From contig JAQFVV010012975.1 of NCBI GenBank assembly GCA_028023455.1, forward strand, positions 186,001 through 250,000: a stretch of 64,000 nt of DNA, given 5' to 3'. The position numbers were made by a program, and so were the translations under genes. The notes under the pieces were generated by a model. The model was not told the origin of the DNA. It ran no database searches and was given only the letters and a program-made list of their open reading frames with translations. Of this stretch, positions 26,667-42,826 are shown in pieces (the first letter of the stretch is position 1; the number at the start of each line of letters is the position of its first letter). This stretch comes from Epiperipatus broadwayi. Taxonomy: Eukaryota > Onychophora > Udeonychophora > Euonychophora > Peripatidae.

Positions 26667-28100
26667 ATGAGTGAAAACAAAGATAATCATAGTATTTCTG
26701 AGGATTTGGGAGGATCCCAAGAGATACAATCCCCTGATACATAGACTCCATATTTTAGTGTACAATTAAAAGAGGAAGGGGAAGATTTGGATATAGCTAA
26801 CCCAGAAGAAGCCACAATAATAAAGGGAAAACATGAAAATGAGCCAGATCAATTAATGAGAAATACATTGGAGGAATTCTTGAAAAAATTAGAAAAATCA
26901 AATAGTGAATTAAAAAGTCAGATCCTAAACTCAAATAGTAAATTAGAACAATCAAATAGTGAATTAAAAAGTCAGATCCAAAACTCAAATAGTGAATTAA
27001 ATCGTGAATTAAAAAGTCAGATACAAAACACAAATAGTGATTTAAAAAGTGAATTAAAAAGTCAGATACAAAATTTAAAAATTAAATTAGAGAATCAAAT
27101 GCAGGAGATCAAAGACACATCTCAAAATCAAGTACAGGATATAAAGGACTTAAGGGAAGATTTGAGAAATCATGTAGAAGAATCAAAATTGGCCTCTGAA
27201 AAGCTGGAAATAAGAATAAGGAAAGAGATCGAAACAAATTCTGAAAGGGCAGAAAATATGATTGAGGCTATCCAGCAGGACTTTAAAAGTCAATATATTG
27301 TATTAAACAATGAAGTGCAGGAAATAAGAAATTATCAAAAGGAAACAGTAGTATTTCAAAGAGAAGTTCAGGATAGAGTTGAATATATTAAGGGAGAATT
27401 AGACAGTGCTAGAAGTGAAGTTAGTAATTTGAAAGAGGAAGTTAAAAATATAACTCTAGCACCTGACAATGTAGTGAAAGAATGTCAGAGCCAGATTACC
27501 AGATTAATAGCGAAACTAGAAACTCAAGAGTTGACCCAATGTGAGATTAATCAAAATCTAGAAAGTGAGCTAAGTCAAGTTATGGGAAGAGTAGAAAATT
27601 TTAATGATATAATAAAGAGTAATGCACAGCTATTACATAATAATCTCCAAGATGAAATAGGGGAATTAATGACTCAGTGTGAGAGTAAAGTCTATCAAAG
27701 GTTAGAAAATAAATTCGGGATAGATAAAGATGAAACTATTAACCAATTGGAACAACAGATTAAACACTTAAATGTAGGCCTAAAAGATAGTTCAAAGAGA
27801 ATAGACTGTGAATGGCAGAACTATAAGTTAGAATTAGAAAGTCAAATGCAAGCTATAGACTATAATAGGGATAATTTTACAAAAAGTAAAAAAGTTGTTC
27901 AAAGTAAAGATTTATCTGAAACTCAAGTAAAGGAAACAAATAATGGTCATAATAACCAAGTAATATCTGAGTTACATATGGTAATTAATCCAAAAGAATC
28001 AATATACGATCCATTAAATGAGGCTAGAAGTAAAGTCATGCTAGAGCCAGAAAGTAATAGCTCCATGGCCTTAAAATTTCTTAAAAATAAATTTTTTTAG
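26667..28100 (+). pseudogene. gag N-terminal coiled-coil region, interrupted
   Basis: The likely natural start is ATG at 26667 (MSENKDNHSISEDLGG), which is in frame with the long open stretch but separated from it by a TAG at 26742-26744. The uninterrupted run to 28100 has no ATG at its 5' end (codon 26787 is TTG). The translated stretch is highly charged and helical. Near its start it carries four to five repeats of a SNSELKSQIQN-type unit (DNA tandem repeats about 26890-27075), then a long heptad-rich coiled coil to the C-terminus. This fits the structural role of Gag (particle assembly) with an unusually long coiled-coil extension before the capsid. A run of T at 28092-28098 puts the following capsid part out of frame. 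Confidence 0.7.
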
Positions 28101-28101
28101 A

Positions 28102-28830
28102 GGTGAATATCTGGAGAATCCACACGAGTATTTCCAGAATCTGGAGGAGTTATTCACCTTATGTCATTTATCTGAGATAGAAAAGATTGCTATTGCCGCT
28201 AACCATTTGTGTGCAGCATCTAAAGACTGATGGCAATCGTTAGTTATTAAACCAGAAACATATGGAGACTTCAAATATCTTTTGTTAGCCAGTTTTTAGG
28301 GGGAAGACCACCAAGATAACCTGAGATATCAGATATCTCAGGAAAGATATCATGTAAATAAGGGTAGTTATACTCAGTTTTTCAGGAGTCAGGCCGTCAA
28401 ATTGAAAACCTTGACAGCTTATACTTTAGCTGAGACACAAATTGTATGAATAATTCGCCATAATCTACCGAGGCATATAGAGCAGTTCTTGATTCCTGCT
28501 GACAGACATACCATAGAAGAGGTAGTAGAAATTTTAGATTTGTTAGAGACCAGCGATAGGAATATTGATAATAGAATTAGGGTAAATAGAGACACCCATC
28601 CAATAGTGAGTAATATCAATTTTGCAGATAGGTCACATATGGGAAGGAGGAAGTTATTTAGAGAAAAAGGATATTATAGGATGAATCCCTATGGTAGACA
28701 GAATAGCCACCTCAGTAGGCCAAAAGTTAAGAGTATAATTCTGAATGAGAATCAGCCTTCTACTAGTGGTATCCCAACAATACCAAAGAAAAATATAAAA
28801 GGTAGTAAAAGTAGCGGGGCATTAAATTAA
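28102..28830 (+). pseudogene. gag capsid-like region, three stops
   Basis: Continues gag in a different frame after a T-run frameshift. The conceptual translation holds YFQNLEELFTLCHLSE, a tryptophan-containing WQSLV segment, and SYTQFFRSQAVKL followed by RHNLPRHIEQFL, which is the pattern of retrotransposon Gag capsids (retrotrans_gag type). In-frame stops at 28228-28230, 28297-28299 and 28447-28449 make it non-functional. The last 113 codons (28489-28830) are open and end in a basic tail without a visible zinc knuckle. Confidence 0.7.
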
Positions 28831-28901
28831 AAAAGGACCTCACAGGAATGTTCCTCACTTCGGGGCCCTATTTTTAAACATATGGGGAACAGCATAATAT
28901 A

Positions 28902-29192
28902 GAACATGACCAAGCACTGGCCAGAATTAACCTTAAAAAGATGGGTGATAAATGCACTCGTTATTCCAAAACCAGTCCACACCCTTTTAAAGTCCATGAT
29001 TTTGTTTTAATTAGAACTCCCCATGTGAGTAATCTCCGGAAACATATGTTTAGAAAATCCATGTATCTTTATGAAGGCCCCTATGAAATTGTGAAACAAG
29101 TGGGTGAGAATGCCTTTTTGGTCTCAACCCCTGATGGAACAAGAGGTACCTATAATGCCCGAAGCTTACTACCATATCCCAAGCAAAATTAA
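28902..29192 (+). pseudogene. Integrase C-terminal domain remnant
   Basis: About 97 codons resemble the end of a Ty3/Gypsy integrase: ARINLKKMGDKCTRYS (the usual linker after the catalytic core), VHDFVLIRTP, and YEGPYEIVKQVGENAFLV, which is the GPY/F module that contacts DNA or chromatin. The frame ends LLPYPKQN then stop, shortly before the purine tract. The zinc finger, the DDE core and all upstream pol are missing, so a deletion joins gag to this tail at about 28831-28900. Confidence 0.8.
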
Positions 29193-29303
29193 ATCTTTTA
29201 AACTGTATTTATTGACATAAGAAAGAAGTAGGATATAAACTTAGTAATACCATAAGAAGTGTTAAAAATGCATATATTATTTTATTTTTTTATTTATTAT
29301 AAC

Positions 29304-29313
29304 GGTGGGAGAA
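29304..29313 (+). other. Polypurine tract
   Basis: GGTGGGAGAA immediately before AT and the TG of the right LTR, the expected place for the plus-strand primer. Confidence 0.65.
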
Positions 29314-29314
29314 T

Positions 29315-32300
29315 TGTAACATAGTGTTATTGACACTTGGTTTACTTGGCATTATTTCTGCAGGAAAACAATGCTATTCTTTAAAGAAATAAAAAGATAA
29401 AATAACAATAGCAATAATTGATTAATAAAGTATGCTATTCACTCACTTTGGCATGTTTTGGGTGAATAACTAATAGATTTAATAACTCAATGTCATTTTG
29501 AAAGAGAGAACATGAATAATTTAATTGAGATATTAATAATTAGAGCAAATTAATATGGTATAAAAGCTAAACAGTAATTGATTTTGGATGGGTAGAGGGG
29601 AGAGTGGATGAGTGTCTTATCATAAAGCACAATAACTTCTGGTAATTTCTTTTTGTAAAAAAAAAAAAGGAAAAAAAAATAATGTTTAAAGAATTATACA
29701 TCACTGATTGTTAATTTAATGTATTTATTATTTTTTTTTATATTGTCAAATTACTTTGTAATCCAGGTAGATAATACTGAAAACTATATGATTGTAATAA
29801 GTTTTTCCTTTCTTTTGTTTATGTTATAATCAAATGATTATTTTTCTGGAAGAGGTCGCTAAAGTAAAAAAAAAAAACAGCAACAAAACAAAACAACCAA
29901 TTTCATAATCAAGATCATTTTTTTGAAAAAAAAAATAGATAGTCTGCTTTTAGTTTCAAGGAAGGAACAGTGCTGAAATTTGGTAACTCAATTTTTTCAT
30001 TTTATTTTGCAGAAATAAATGTAATCAAAGTAAAATTTTAATAATATAATGTGTGGCTAAATTTTTTTGATAAGATATCCTGATTTTCTTTGCCATCTAC
30101 CTATTTAAAGACCTTTTATACTAAAAAGTTTATTGTCTCGTGCTAAAGTTCAAAAAAAAAAGACAGATGTAACTAAAAGAGTCATGAAAAGTGTTATTAT
30201 GTCTAAATTAAGGAAGATAAATGATTTCCAAGAAAGAAATAATTATTTATTAACTTTATGTCATTTATTGATATTTTCTTGGTATAGAAAGAAAAAAAAA
30301 ATAATTGAAAGAAATATATTGAAACCAAGGAAAATCAACTAGAAACATTTTCACGCTCTTTATCAATATTGTCTGCCTTGACAAGTAATGTAGTTACATA
30401 CGTTAAAATATGTTTTATTCACCAAGAATTGTCTGGAAATAATAATAATGATAAATAAGATTAAATTATGCACCTGTATATTTTAAAAAAAAAAAAAATA
30501 AATAAATAAAGAAAATATAAACTTTCTCAGAGTAAATATAAGAAAAGTTATATAGGGGCATTTTTACGGAGAAGTTACCGTTAAAAAAATTTATAATTCC
30601 TAAAGTATGAACAAAACCAAACATCTTAGTGACTTAATGATAAAAATAAATTATATATTCTATTATACATCAGTTGGAATTATTAAAATTTCATGTACAC
30701 GTAAATTGACTGCAGTTATTATCATAATAATCTCTCGGAAAATTGAGCATTTTCATCCATAAGTAAGCTAGCTAATAAGTATACGTATCGTCAATAAAAA
30801 AAAAATTGTGTATGTTTATCATCTATAGTCAAATATTCGTCTATGTTAGAAGTCTATTTTTTTCTTGGATCCCAAAATTGTAGTAGTTTAATTCAAGTAA
30901 GAATTAATCTTCAATTCTGCTATATGTTTCTTTACCTAATTTATTAAACGCACAAAATAAGAGAAAACTTTTATTTAAAGGAAATAATACCATGCATTTA
31001 TTGTTTTTAAACTTGCTTCGTGAAATACGACTGGATAAAGCTCTTCACCTGGACCAATTGCTCAACAGAAAAACATTTTCTAATGAGAGAGTATGCACTT
31101 GTTAATTAATGATTGTTTAAAACTAAGTTATAAATGATATGTATTTTTTTTGTTATATCACATAGGTTAAAGTCTGTATGGTCAAGTGATATTTAATAGC
31201 CTTGTAATGACAAAGGTATGTTTTAATATAATTATTATAGGTTAAGTTGATATTTAACATGAAAGAAAAAATCTATAAAATATGTTTTAATTATTACATA
31301 CAATTGTAGGTAAAAATTTTGTATGTTAGATACGTAAAAGAAAAATATTTAGATATTTAAGGGGTAAAATAAATATTGAAAATTATCAGAAGTAACTAAA
31401 AAAAAAAAAATGCTATAACAAAATATTTCTTGTTAAAGTTTTGAAACGAATTTATACTGTATTAATTGAGGAAGTTATTCCTAAATAATCTTAAATAACA
31501 CATCCACTTTATGTAGTTTAAGATAGTATGCTACCAACTATTTTGAATGTTCCTTTATTAAAATTAAAATTATTATACTTTTATTCTATGATGTCCATTG
31601 ATTTCAGATGTTGATCAAAGTATACACGGTAACATAAGTTTATTATAATCAGTGTATTTACTTATCCTGCCCAGATATAGCATTGGTATATGCTTAATAT
31701 TCACATAGGTAATAATTATAATGTATTTATTTTGTGGGATGAAAAATGATCTCCCCAAAAGCTTTGTTTTCCATGAGAAAAAGATTTTAAATATAATGTC
31801 CGGGTATGTTTATAGCCCAAGTGATCGATTCTTATAGATAGGATGATCAAGAATTTATCTAGCATTTAGTGTGCTTCATTCGTTTAAATCCCAGGAGAGG
31901 ATTGTATTTGGTGTGTGTTCGTTGTATGCCCAAGTAAGAGGCAAGAAACCACCAAAATATTTTAATGTAGTAGATTACTTTACAGACCTTCGTGGTTATT
32001 TCATATTCCTCATGTGAAAATAAAGATAGCTCCACCATGGAAGGTGTTGATTATTGTGCTTAATTTTGAAAGTTCAGGCAAGATAAAGGTTATATTGGAG
32101 GTGTTAGTTCCTCAAGATCCACTTTAGTATAAATAGTGCGTTAGTAACTAAGATCAATATCTGTATTGTGCTGCTAAATATTGCTAGTATTTGACAAGTA
32201 AATCAATGGAGAAAGTAATTAAAATTGCGTAATTTAAAACGCTTATTTACTGAAGGAATATTCAAATGCAATATTTAATTCTGGTTAGTAATTAAATAAT

Positions 32301-33717
32301 ACTCATATTTTAAAATTATAAGTACGAATAAAATTTGTATCATAACTTAAGTTAGCATTAAGTTAAATGTAAGATGGTAAGTGTAACTTCTGATAACTGG
32401 CCTATAATTAGAATAGGTTATCCCATTAAAGACCATAAATAAAGTAAATGTATTAGAAATAAATATAATATTTTGCGTATTGCATATGATTGGATTAATC
32501 ATTTAAAAAAAAAAATAGTTAGTTAATAATTTTGAATAAAAGCTTCTACAAGGTTACCAAAATTTAATAAACAATGTATTGGTAATGAAATGTACTTTTA
32601 GTTAATCAATCCATATGATTGCATACAGGAAAAGTAGTAACCTCTAGTCCATAACCAAAAGAGTATACAGATTAATGTCAGTTATATTTTATATTTTTGT
32701 ATTACTATGGGATTATTGAATAAATGTTCATATTTTTTTTTTGATAATAATAAATTATAGTCTTGTTAAAATTTGTTGTAGATTCATTTTTTTTGTTTTT
32801 ATATGCTAAATATAAGTGTTTGCACAATATTTGCAAAACCTTTTCTTGAGTCCAAAATCATTCCAAATTCTTAAAAACTTAATATACCAGATAAATAAAG
32901 TTAAGCAGATCGGAATATGTCATTATATTTTAGTTTAATGATAATTATTTATGGAGTTGAAAACTTAAGACTAAACATTCACCTTTGTGTAAAAAAAAAA
33001 AAAAAAATGAATTTATTCCCAAACCATTAACTTTGGTTGCACATTATTCCATTCCCATTTAGTTAAATTGTCTAAGTAATAAATCTTAGTTATATTATTG
33101 TGTTGTCATGGATGATGGAAGGACACAGAAAGCACCCTTGTCTTTTTATTATTCTGACTGAGATTCTAAAAAAAAAAAAAAAAGGGCTGTGTTATTCAAA
33201 ATTATACGTCATTATTGAATAGAATTATCATCTCTTTAAATAATATAGCAGTTGATATGAGAGATGAAGACACATTGAATTTAAGTAAAATAAATGTTTC
33301 CTATAGCCGACCAGAATGCCAGTCATATGCTACAACACAATACTGCCGAGCATTTCCTTACATGAAACAAAGAACCCTGAGATTAATATTATTATAATTA
33401 TTCTTTAAATTAATAAGTGATCAATTATTGTTGTTATTACAATCGTGGCATGGCTTAAGAGAATTAAATGTACAATTGTATTATATGAAAGGTATTTTAG
33501 ATCATATTGGAAAATTAATGGATATGTTGCTTTATTTTGGTTGCCTTAACAACAACCAGAAAAATTAGTGTCACAAGTGCAAATAAACTAAACTAATAAA
33601 AATATTGGGTTAGAAATTTAAAATAAATTTCTAATAAACTAATTAAAAGATTATTGAGTTAGAAATGGCGAAAAGTGCAAATAGTAATAAAAACATTTAA
33701 TTAATAGTGGGGTTAGA
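29315..33717 (+). repeat. Right (3') LTR, 4.40 kb
   Basis: Collinear with 21709-26098 throughout, starting TGTAACATAG and ending near GTTAGA. Differences are scattered substitutions and A/T-run length changes, for example an A-run near 33166 and another near 32991. TATAAATAG is kept at 32128-32136. Confidence 0.9.
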
Positions 33718-33740
33718 ATATATATATATATATATATATA
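33718..33740. repeat. (AT)n between LTR element and LINE
   Basis: A short AT tract, the right-hand remainder of the microsatellite target. The LINE 3' tail begins immediately after it. Confidence 0.85.
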
Positions 33741-37138
<3,398 letters not shown>

Positions 37139-37515
37139 TATGCTACTCCACTGAAAATAATTTAATAAGACTTTGTTATTTTGAATGTTGATTATGCATG
37201 TAGCTAACATTGTATCACATGTAATTATTAGTCGTTTATAATAATAAAAAAATTATTAAGAAATTTTTATTAATAAACTCAATTTGCAAATAAATTACTG
37301 GAATACTTTTTATTTTAAATTTAAATAACAAACTTGCTGAAATAGCTTTGCACTAGTTGCAAAATAGACATTAACATATTAATTAAGAATATACCGTAGC
37401 ATTCAAATATTTGGTATCTACATGCTGTAGATTAGACCAAATAATGAGAAAGATAGAAAATATTAGAATTAACACACACACATATATACATATAAAACCA
37501 AAGAAAATACATATA

Positions 37516-37684
37516 AAAACAAAAAAAGACTTATAAATACAAGAAATAATATAATATTTCAAGCAGAGAACTGGTTTTCATCAGAAAGAAAAAAAAATAC
37601 TGTTTATTTTTTTCTTTCTGATGAAAACCAGTCCTCTGGTTCAAATATTATATTATTTCTTGGATTTATAAGTCTCTTTTGTTT
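37516..37684. repeat. Inverted repeat (foldback) with CTGATGA motif
   Basis: The left arm (about 37516-37599) and right arm (about 37603-37684) are reverse complements over about 80 bp with few mismatches, separated by only a few bases. Each arm contains CTGATGA, a potential 6-bp hairpin with a 4-base loop, and then (G/C)AAA. A 29-bp piece of the right arm (TTCTTGGATTTATAAGTCTC...) is repeated at 37707-37735 after an AT tract. This resembles inverted terminal parts of Penelope-like elements or a foldback transposon, and no protein is encoded. Confidence 0.75.
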
Positions 37685-37685
37685 A

Positions 37686-37759
37686 GATATATATATATAT
37701 ATATATATTTCTTGGATTTATAAGTCTCTTTTGTTTATATATATATATATATATATATA
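37686..37759. repeat. Two (AT)n tracts around a duplicated 29-bp piece
   Basis: AT runs at about 37686-37708 and 37737-37759 flank the extra copy of the foldback end. Confidence 0.8.
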
Positions 37760-39122
37760 GAACCTGATTAAAATCCGGTTCAATAGTGTTGTTATTAAAC
37801 AAAAAAAAAAAAAAAGAAATTTATTAAGCTTTTAATTTTCATTAAACGTAGAGTTTAAATTTGCAGTATTATTTAAAAAGAATGTTTGTATCGAAGTACA
37901 CACGCGTTTATATGTAAAACGGATTTTTTAAAAAAATGTTTATCGATTTATTTTAAAATAGTTTTCATATACCGCCTGTTTTTAAATCCATTTGATTTAA
38001 AAATAAGCTGGCAAGCTAATTGCATTCCTGTGGCTTTTATTTTAAAGAGTGGAGATTTGATTTTTATGTAGTTGTTTTCATTTCAATAATCCCTGGGCAG
38101 AATTCCTAGATAGATTGGGCAGGAGATTAATATTTGCCTTGCCTAAGGCAAAGAAATTGAACAACAAGGAAAGTGTTTCACGAGAAATGGAGCAACATAT
38201 AAATAGTCCCAAAAATTCGGAGTGTCAGTTAATTCATTGTTCGTTGATAGACAAGCTGTTTATCAAGTGAGAATTTATATCAGCGCGGACATTTAATTTC
38301 TTAAAGGACATCAGCTGTGATTAAATACTTTTGCCTACAACAAAATAAAAAATTCTATACTTGTTACCACCACCTGAATGGCTTGCTAACTCCACAAAAG
38401 ACGGATCCCTGACTTCCAAGTTTGCTCCAGTAATGCCTTGAACACCTAAAAGAAGCCGGAACCTCTCTACATCTACGATGCTGCCTAAAGAACCTGAAAA
38501 TGAACTGAAGTAATAGTGCGCACTCTATGTGAACTTTGTTTTACCGAAAGGTAACTATTTTCATTTTTTATTCTTCCCAGGGTAAATTAATTCTCATTAA
38601 ATCTCCGCTCAATCTAATCATAAATATGTCTTCTTAAATCATTATAGCCTCATATCTAATATTTGCTGTGTTTTCCAATATTTTATAGTGTGTCTTGGAA
38701 TCTTAGTTTTAAGTTTCCAATTTGCTTTCAGTTTTGTTTATAGGAGAGTGACGAATGAGTTTTATATTTATATTTTATGCCTCGCTTTTATAAATGCCTT
38801 AGCGGTCGGGCACTTTAAATGCTTACCTGTAATTATTTAGTATTCAATAATTAATTTTAAACTCTCTGTTTGCCCTATTACTAAACCTCCAAAAATCTTT
38901 TGGCTGGCGACTTTATCGTCTAATTTGGCTGATGTTTGTCTTTGTGCTTTTGTCTCAATTGTCTAATCAATTTAAGATCGTTTGTTTCTCCCTGAGTCTA
39001 GTCGGCGCAAACCATCATCATCTTCTATTCTGATCACAGTAAACAAATTTTCCAGACACGTAGTGGTCTGGTGGCGCCCTCTGTTTCAGAATAGATTGAG
39101 TATCCGGTATAATATATATATC
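37760..39122 (+). other. Less AT-biased segment with promoter-like core
   Basis: This segment is more complex than its surroundings, especially 38040-39110, and lies between AT tracts. It has a TATA/Inr pair (see 38199-38231) but no open frame that I recognise. TGGCGCCC at 39072 resembles the start of a tRNA-Lys primer site but does not continue as one. It could be a solo LTR or the 5' end of an unrecognised retroelement. Confidence 0.35.
38199..38231 (+). promoter_or_regulatory. TATA box plus initiator
   Basis: TATAAATAG at 38199-38207 is followed by an arthropod-type initiator TCAGTT at 38226-38231, with the putative +1 A 29 bases from the first T of the TATA box. This is canonical RNA polymerase II spacing. 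The same TATA octamer occurs in the LTR element at 24532, which supports a retroelement promoter. Confidence 0.45.
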
Positions 39123-39125
39123 AAA

Positions 39126-39305
39126 ACTACCCAAATCCAAAATTAAACCAGACCAGCATAAAAATAATACACAATATATATAATATTAAAAACTACCCAC
39201 AAATCCATTCACTTCCCATCCACCCTTAATATTAAAAGAACCTTAGATTGTGTTTTAATATTATTTTTATGCTGGACTGGCTTAATTTTGGATTTGGGGT
39301 AGTTG
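39126..39305. repeat. Inverted repeat, about 45-bp arms
   Basis: ACTACCCAAATCCAAAATTA (39126 onward) to about 39168 is mirrored by the reverse complement at 39258-39305. The spacer is about 90 bp. An adjacent (AT)n tract follows. It is probably a small foldback/MITE and no target-site duplication was identified. Confidence 0.7.
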
Positions 39306-39340
39306 TGATTTAATATTGACTAGTTTAGCTTTATGCTTGT

Positions 39341-40779
<1,439 letters not shown>

Positions 40780-40801
40780 TATATATATATATATCCCTTC
40801 A

Positions 40802-40852
<51 letters not shown>

Positions 40853-40879
40853 TGATGATATATATATATATATATATAT
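40780..40879 (+). repeat. (AT)n tracts interleaved with hammerhead fragments
   Basis: AT tracts are interrupted by TATCCCTTCACTGAT (40793-40807), identical to the start of the ribozyme copy at 42831, and by CATTGATGA (40850-40858), like the start of the copy at 40885. These are two extra truncated starts of the same hammerhead repeat. Confidence 0.7.
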
Positions 40880-40881
40880 TC

Positions 40882-40920
40882 CTTCATTGATGAGAGCAAA
40901 TCAGCTGATCTGAGGCTGGA
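40882..40920 (+). ncRNA. Hammerhead ribozyme, degraded copy
   Basis: Stem I strand CTTCA (40882-40886) and its partner TGAGG (40911-40915) remain, and the core reads TTGATGA: the first C is changed but G8 is intact. An 11-base deletion between two AAATCAGCT words has removed half of stem II, the conserved GAA and half of stem III. It cannot fold as a complete ribozyme. Confidence 0.65.
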
Positions 40921-41066
40921 GCAATATGAAAGAGACAGTGAATATTGACTCTGACATTTATGTAAACAAATACGCTTGTTTGGAGGTCTTGGTAAAGCTC
41001 CATCTATTGATCAATAATACAAGCGATAGCAGGTTTTTACGTATATAAAACTTGTTTTGTTTTTCA

Positions 41067-41096
41067 TAAATGTACCTTTAAAGTTTTCTTGCAATG
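41067..41096. other. Retrozyme-unit interior, left of the hAT
   Basis: A short remainder of the repeat unit before the hAT target site. The rest of the unit continues at 42640-42832. Confidence 0.5.
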
Positions 41097-42639
41097 ATAT
41101 AGATCAGCGTTTCCCAACCTGTGGTACACGTACCACTGGTGGTACGCGAGTTGCTGGTTGGTGGTACGCGAAAAATAATCAATAATGGCAGACATAAAAA
41201 AAATCAAATCATAAAAATATCATAGAAACGTTTTTTCCTATAATTCATAAAAATTATTTTAATTAATAATATTATACAGTAAAGTTGTTAATATGTACAG
41301 TCGATGATCGAAAATCCAGCAATCGATATCGTTTTTTTGGAGTGCATTTTTAAATTTAGCCGTTAGCCATTAGTAACTTGAGATATTGCCGCCACTGTTG
41401 TCATGGTGCTGCACTCTTGTTCACTTCCCCGCGCAGCTTACAAGTGACAGGTAATTGTTTGTGATTGTATCGTCTTTGTTTATTAAAATTCATTGATCCC
41501 CATATAACCCGCTTATTCGAATTTAGACAAGAAGGACAGTTTTTTTTTTGAAGACAATTATTTTGATCTTTCTTCGAAATTGTATGATTTTGGTTGGCTT
41601 CATTCAGGTGATTGCATATTTAACTGATATTTTTTTGCAAATAAATAACTTAAATTTGACACCTCAGAACAACTCGATAACGATCTTTAATGTTAATGAT
41701 AAAATTGAAAATATGATTAAGAAATTTGATTTTTGGAAGCAGTGTATTGAAAACAATCAACCGAAAGTATTCAAAACTCTACATATTTTTTTGTTTGAAA
41801 ATAAGGTTAGTCTGTCTCCAGATATACGAGAAAATATAATAGCACATTTAACGGGATTAAAATTGTCTTTAATGGAATATTTTGCAAAACCCGAAAACAC
41901 AAATGATAAGTGGATTTCAAACCCCTTCTATGAAGAACATTTAGAAAAAGCTACATCATTATCAATAAAAGAGAAAGAAAACTTAATAAAATTATCGACA
42001 CAATCTAATTAATTTTGGTTAAACATTAAAGATTATGAACAACTTTCTGAGAAAGCTCTTAAATTATTATTACCATTTACTAGTATGAAATTAGTAGAGA
42101 AAGAGCTTTTTCTTCATATATTTTAAAAAAAAAAAAATTGAAACAAATTGAATGCAGCTGTAGACTTAAGGGTTGACCTCACATCTTTTGAACCAAATTT
42201 CAAAAAATTATGTTTTTCGAAACAAGCACAAGGATCTCATTAAATTTATTTTATAAAAATATTTGATTATGATAAAATATATTAATTGTTTTTTTATAAT
42301 TTTGTGTTTTTATTAAAACCATTTATTAGTAAACGAAATATGACAAAATAGTAGATAAATATGAAACTTTGAACAAACACACACATATATATATATATAT
42401 ATGTTACAGTGAATTTATATTTTCAGTGAGTTTATAATCGTTTAAGTGTATTTCAATGTAATTTGTCTCATTGTTGTGTGAATACTTGGTCACCCTATAA
42501 TATTTATAATGCAAATAAAATAACACACTCGCAATAAATTTCACAAAATACAATCATTTTTACGAAGTGGTAAAATTTAGCGTGATGTACTACCAAGTGG
42601 TACGCGAGCCAAAAAAGGTTGGGAAACGCTGATATAGAT
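41097..42639 (+). mobile_element. hAT transposon (ZBED5-like), internally deleted, with 8-bp TSD
   Basis: The element spans 41105-42631. Its ends are perfect inverted repeats CAGCGTTTCCCAACC and GGTTGGGAAACGCTG, followed inward by related GTGGTAC and GGTACGCGAG words. The flanking ATATAGAT at 41097-41104 and 42632-42639 is an exact 8-bp target-site duplication, diagnostic of hAT. Inside is only the C-terminal third of a transposase, so this is a deletion derivative. It lies inside the hammerhead repeat unit and is therefore the younger of the two. Confidence 0.93.
41548..42243 (+). pseudogene. hAT transposase C-terminal part (ZBED5/SCAND3-like), three stops
   Basis: In one continuous frame the translation gives an AYLTDIFLQINNLNL segment, a KFDFWKQCIENN segment, then WISNPF, LSEKALKLLLPF, and the terminal NAAVDLRV...EPNFKKLC...SKQAQGSH. 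This is the conserved end of ZBED5-type hAT transposases, including the dimerisation region. The BED zinc finger and the catalytic core are absent because the 5' non-coding end joins straight to this part. In-frame stops lie at 42010-42012, 42124-42126 and 42139-42141, the last two around an A-run. Upstream of about 41590 the frame also seems to shift. The frame closes at TAA 42241. Confidence 0.82.
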
Positions 42640-42826
42640 TGAAGAAGCTTTGATTATGTGCAGAAACTGAACTGATATCAGACCCACATAGCTATCTAGT
42701 TTGATAGGTTGAGTTTGAAGACATTTAGGTGTCTAAAAAATTCATGCTTGCAAACTGATAGAAACGTTTTGCATAAAATGCTTGGAGTTAATATTTAGGT
42801 CTAGTTTCTATTGTATTAGTTTCTAA

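Noticed and set aside
37618-37645. Functional hammerhead ribozyme in the 37.5-kb palindrome
   Set aside because: The sequences beside the core cannot form stem I, an extra base precedes stem II, and this arm has C for the invariant G12.
38552-38581. Splice donor and acceptor pair (GTAACT...CCCAG)
   Set aside because: The implied intron would be only 30 nt, too short for normal animal splicing.
39072-39079. TGGCGCCC as a retroelement primer site
   Set aside because: The following bases (TCTGTTTCAG) do not match a tRNA 3' end and no LTR pair was found around it.
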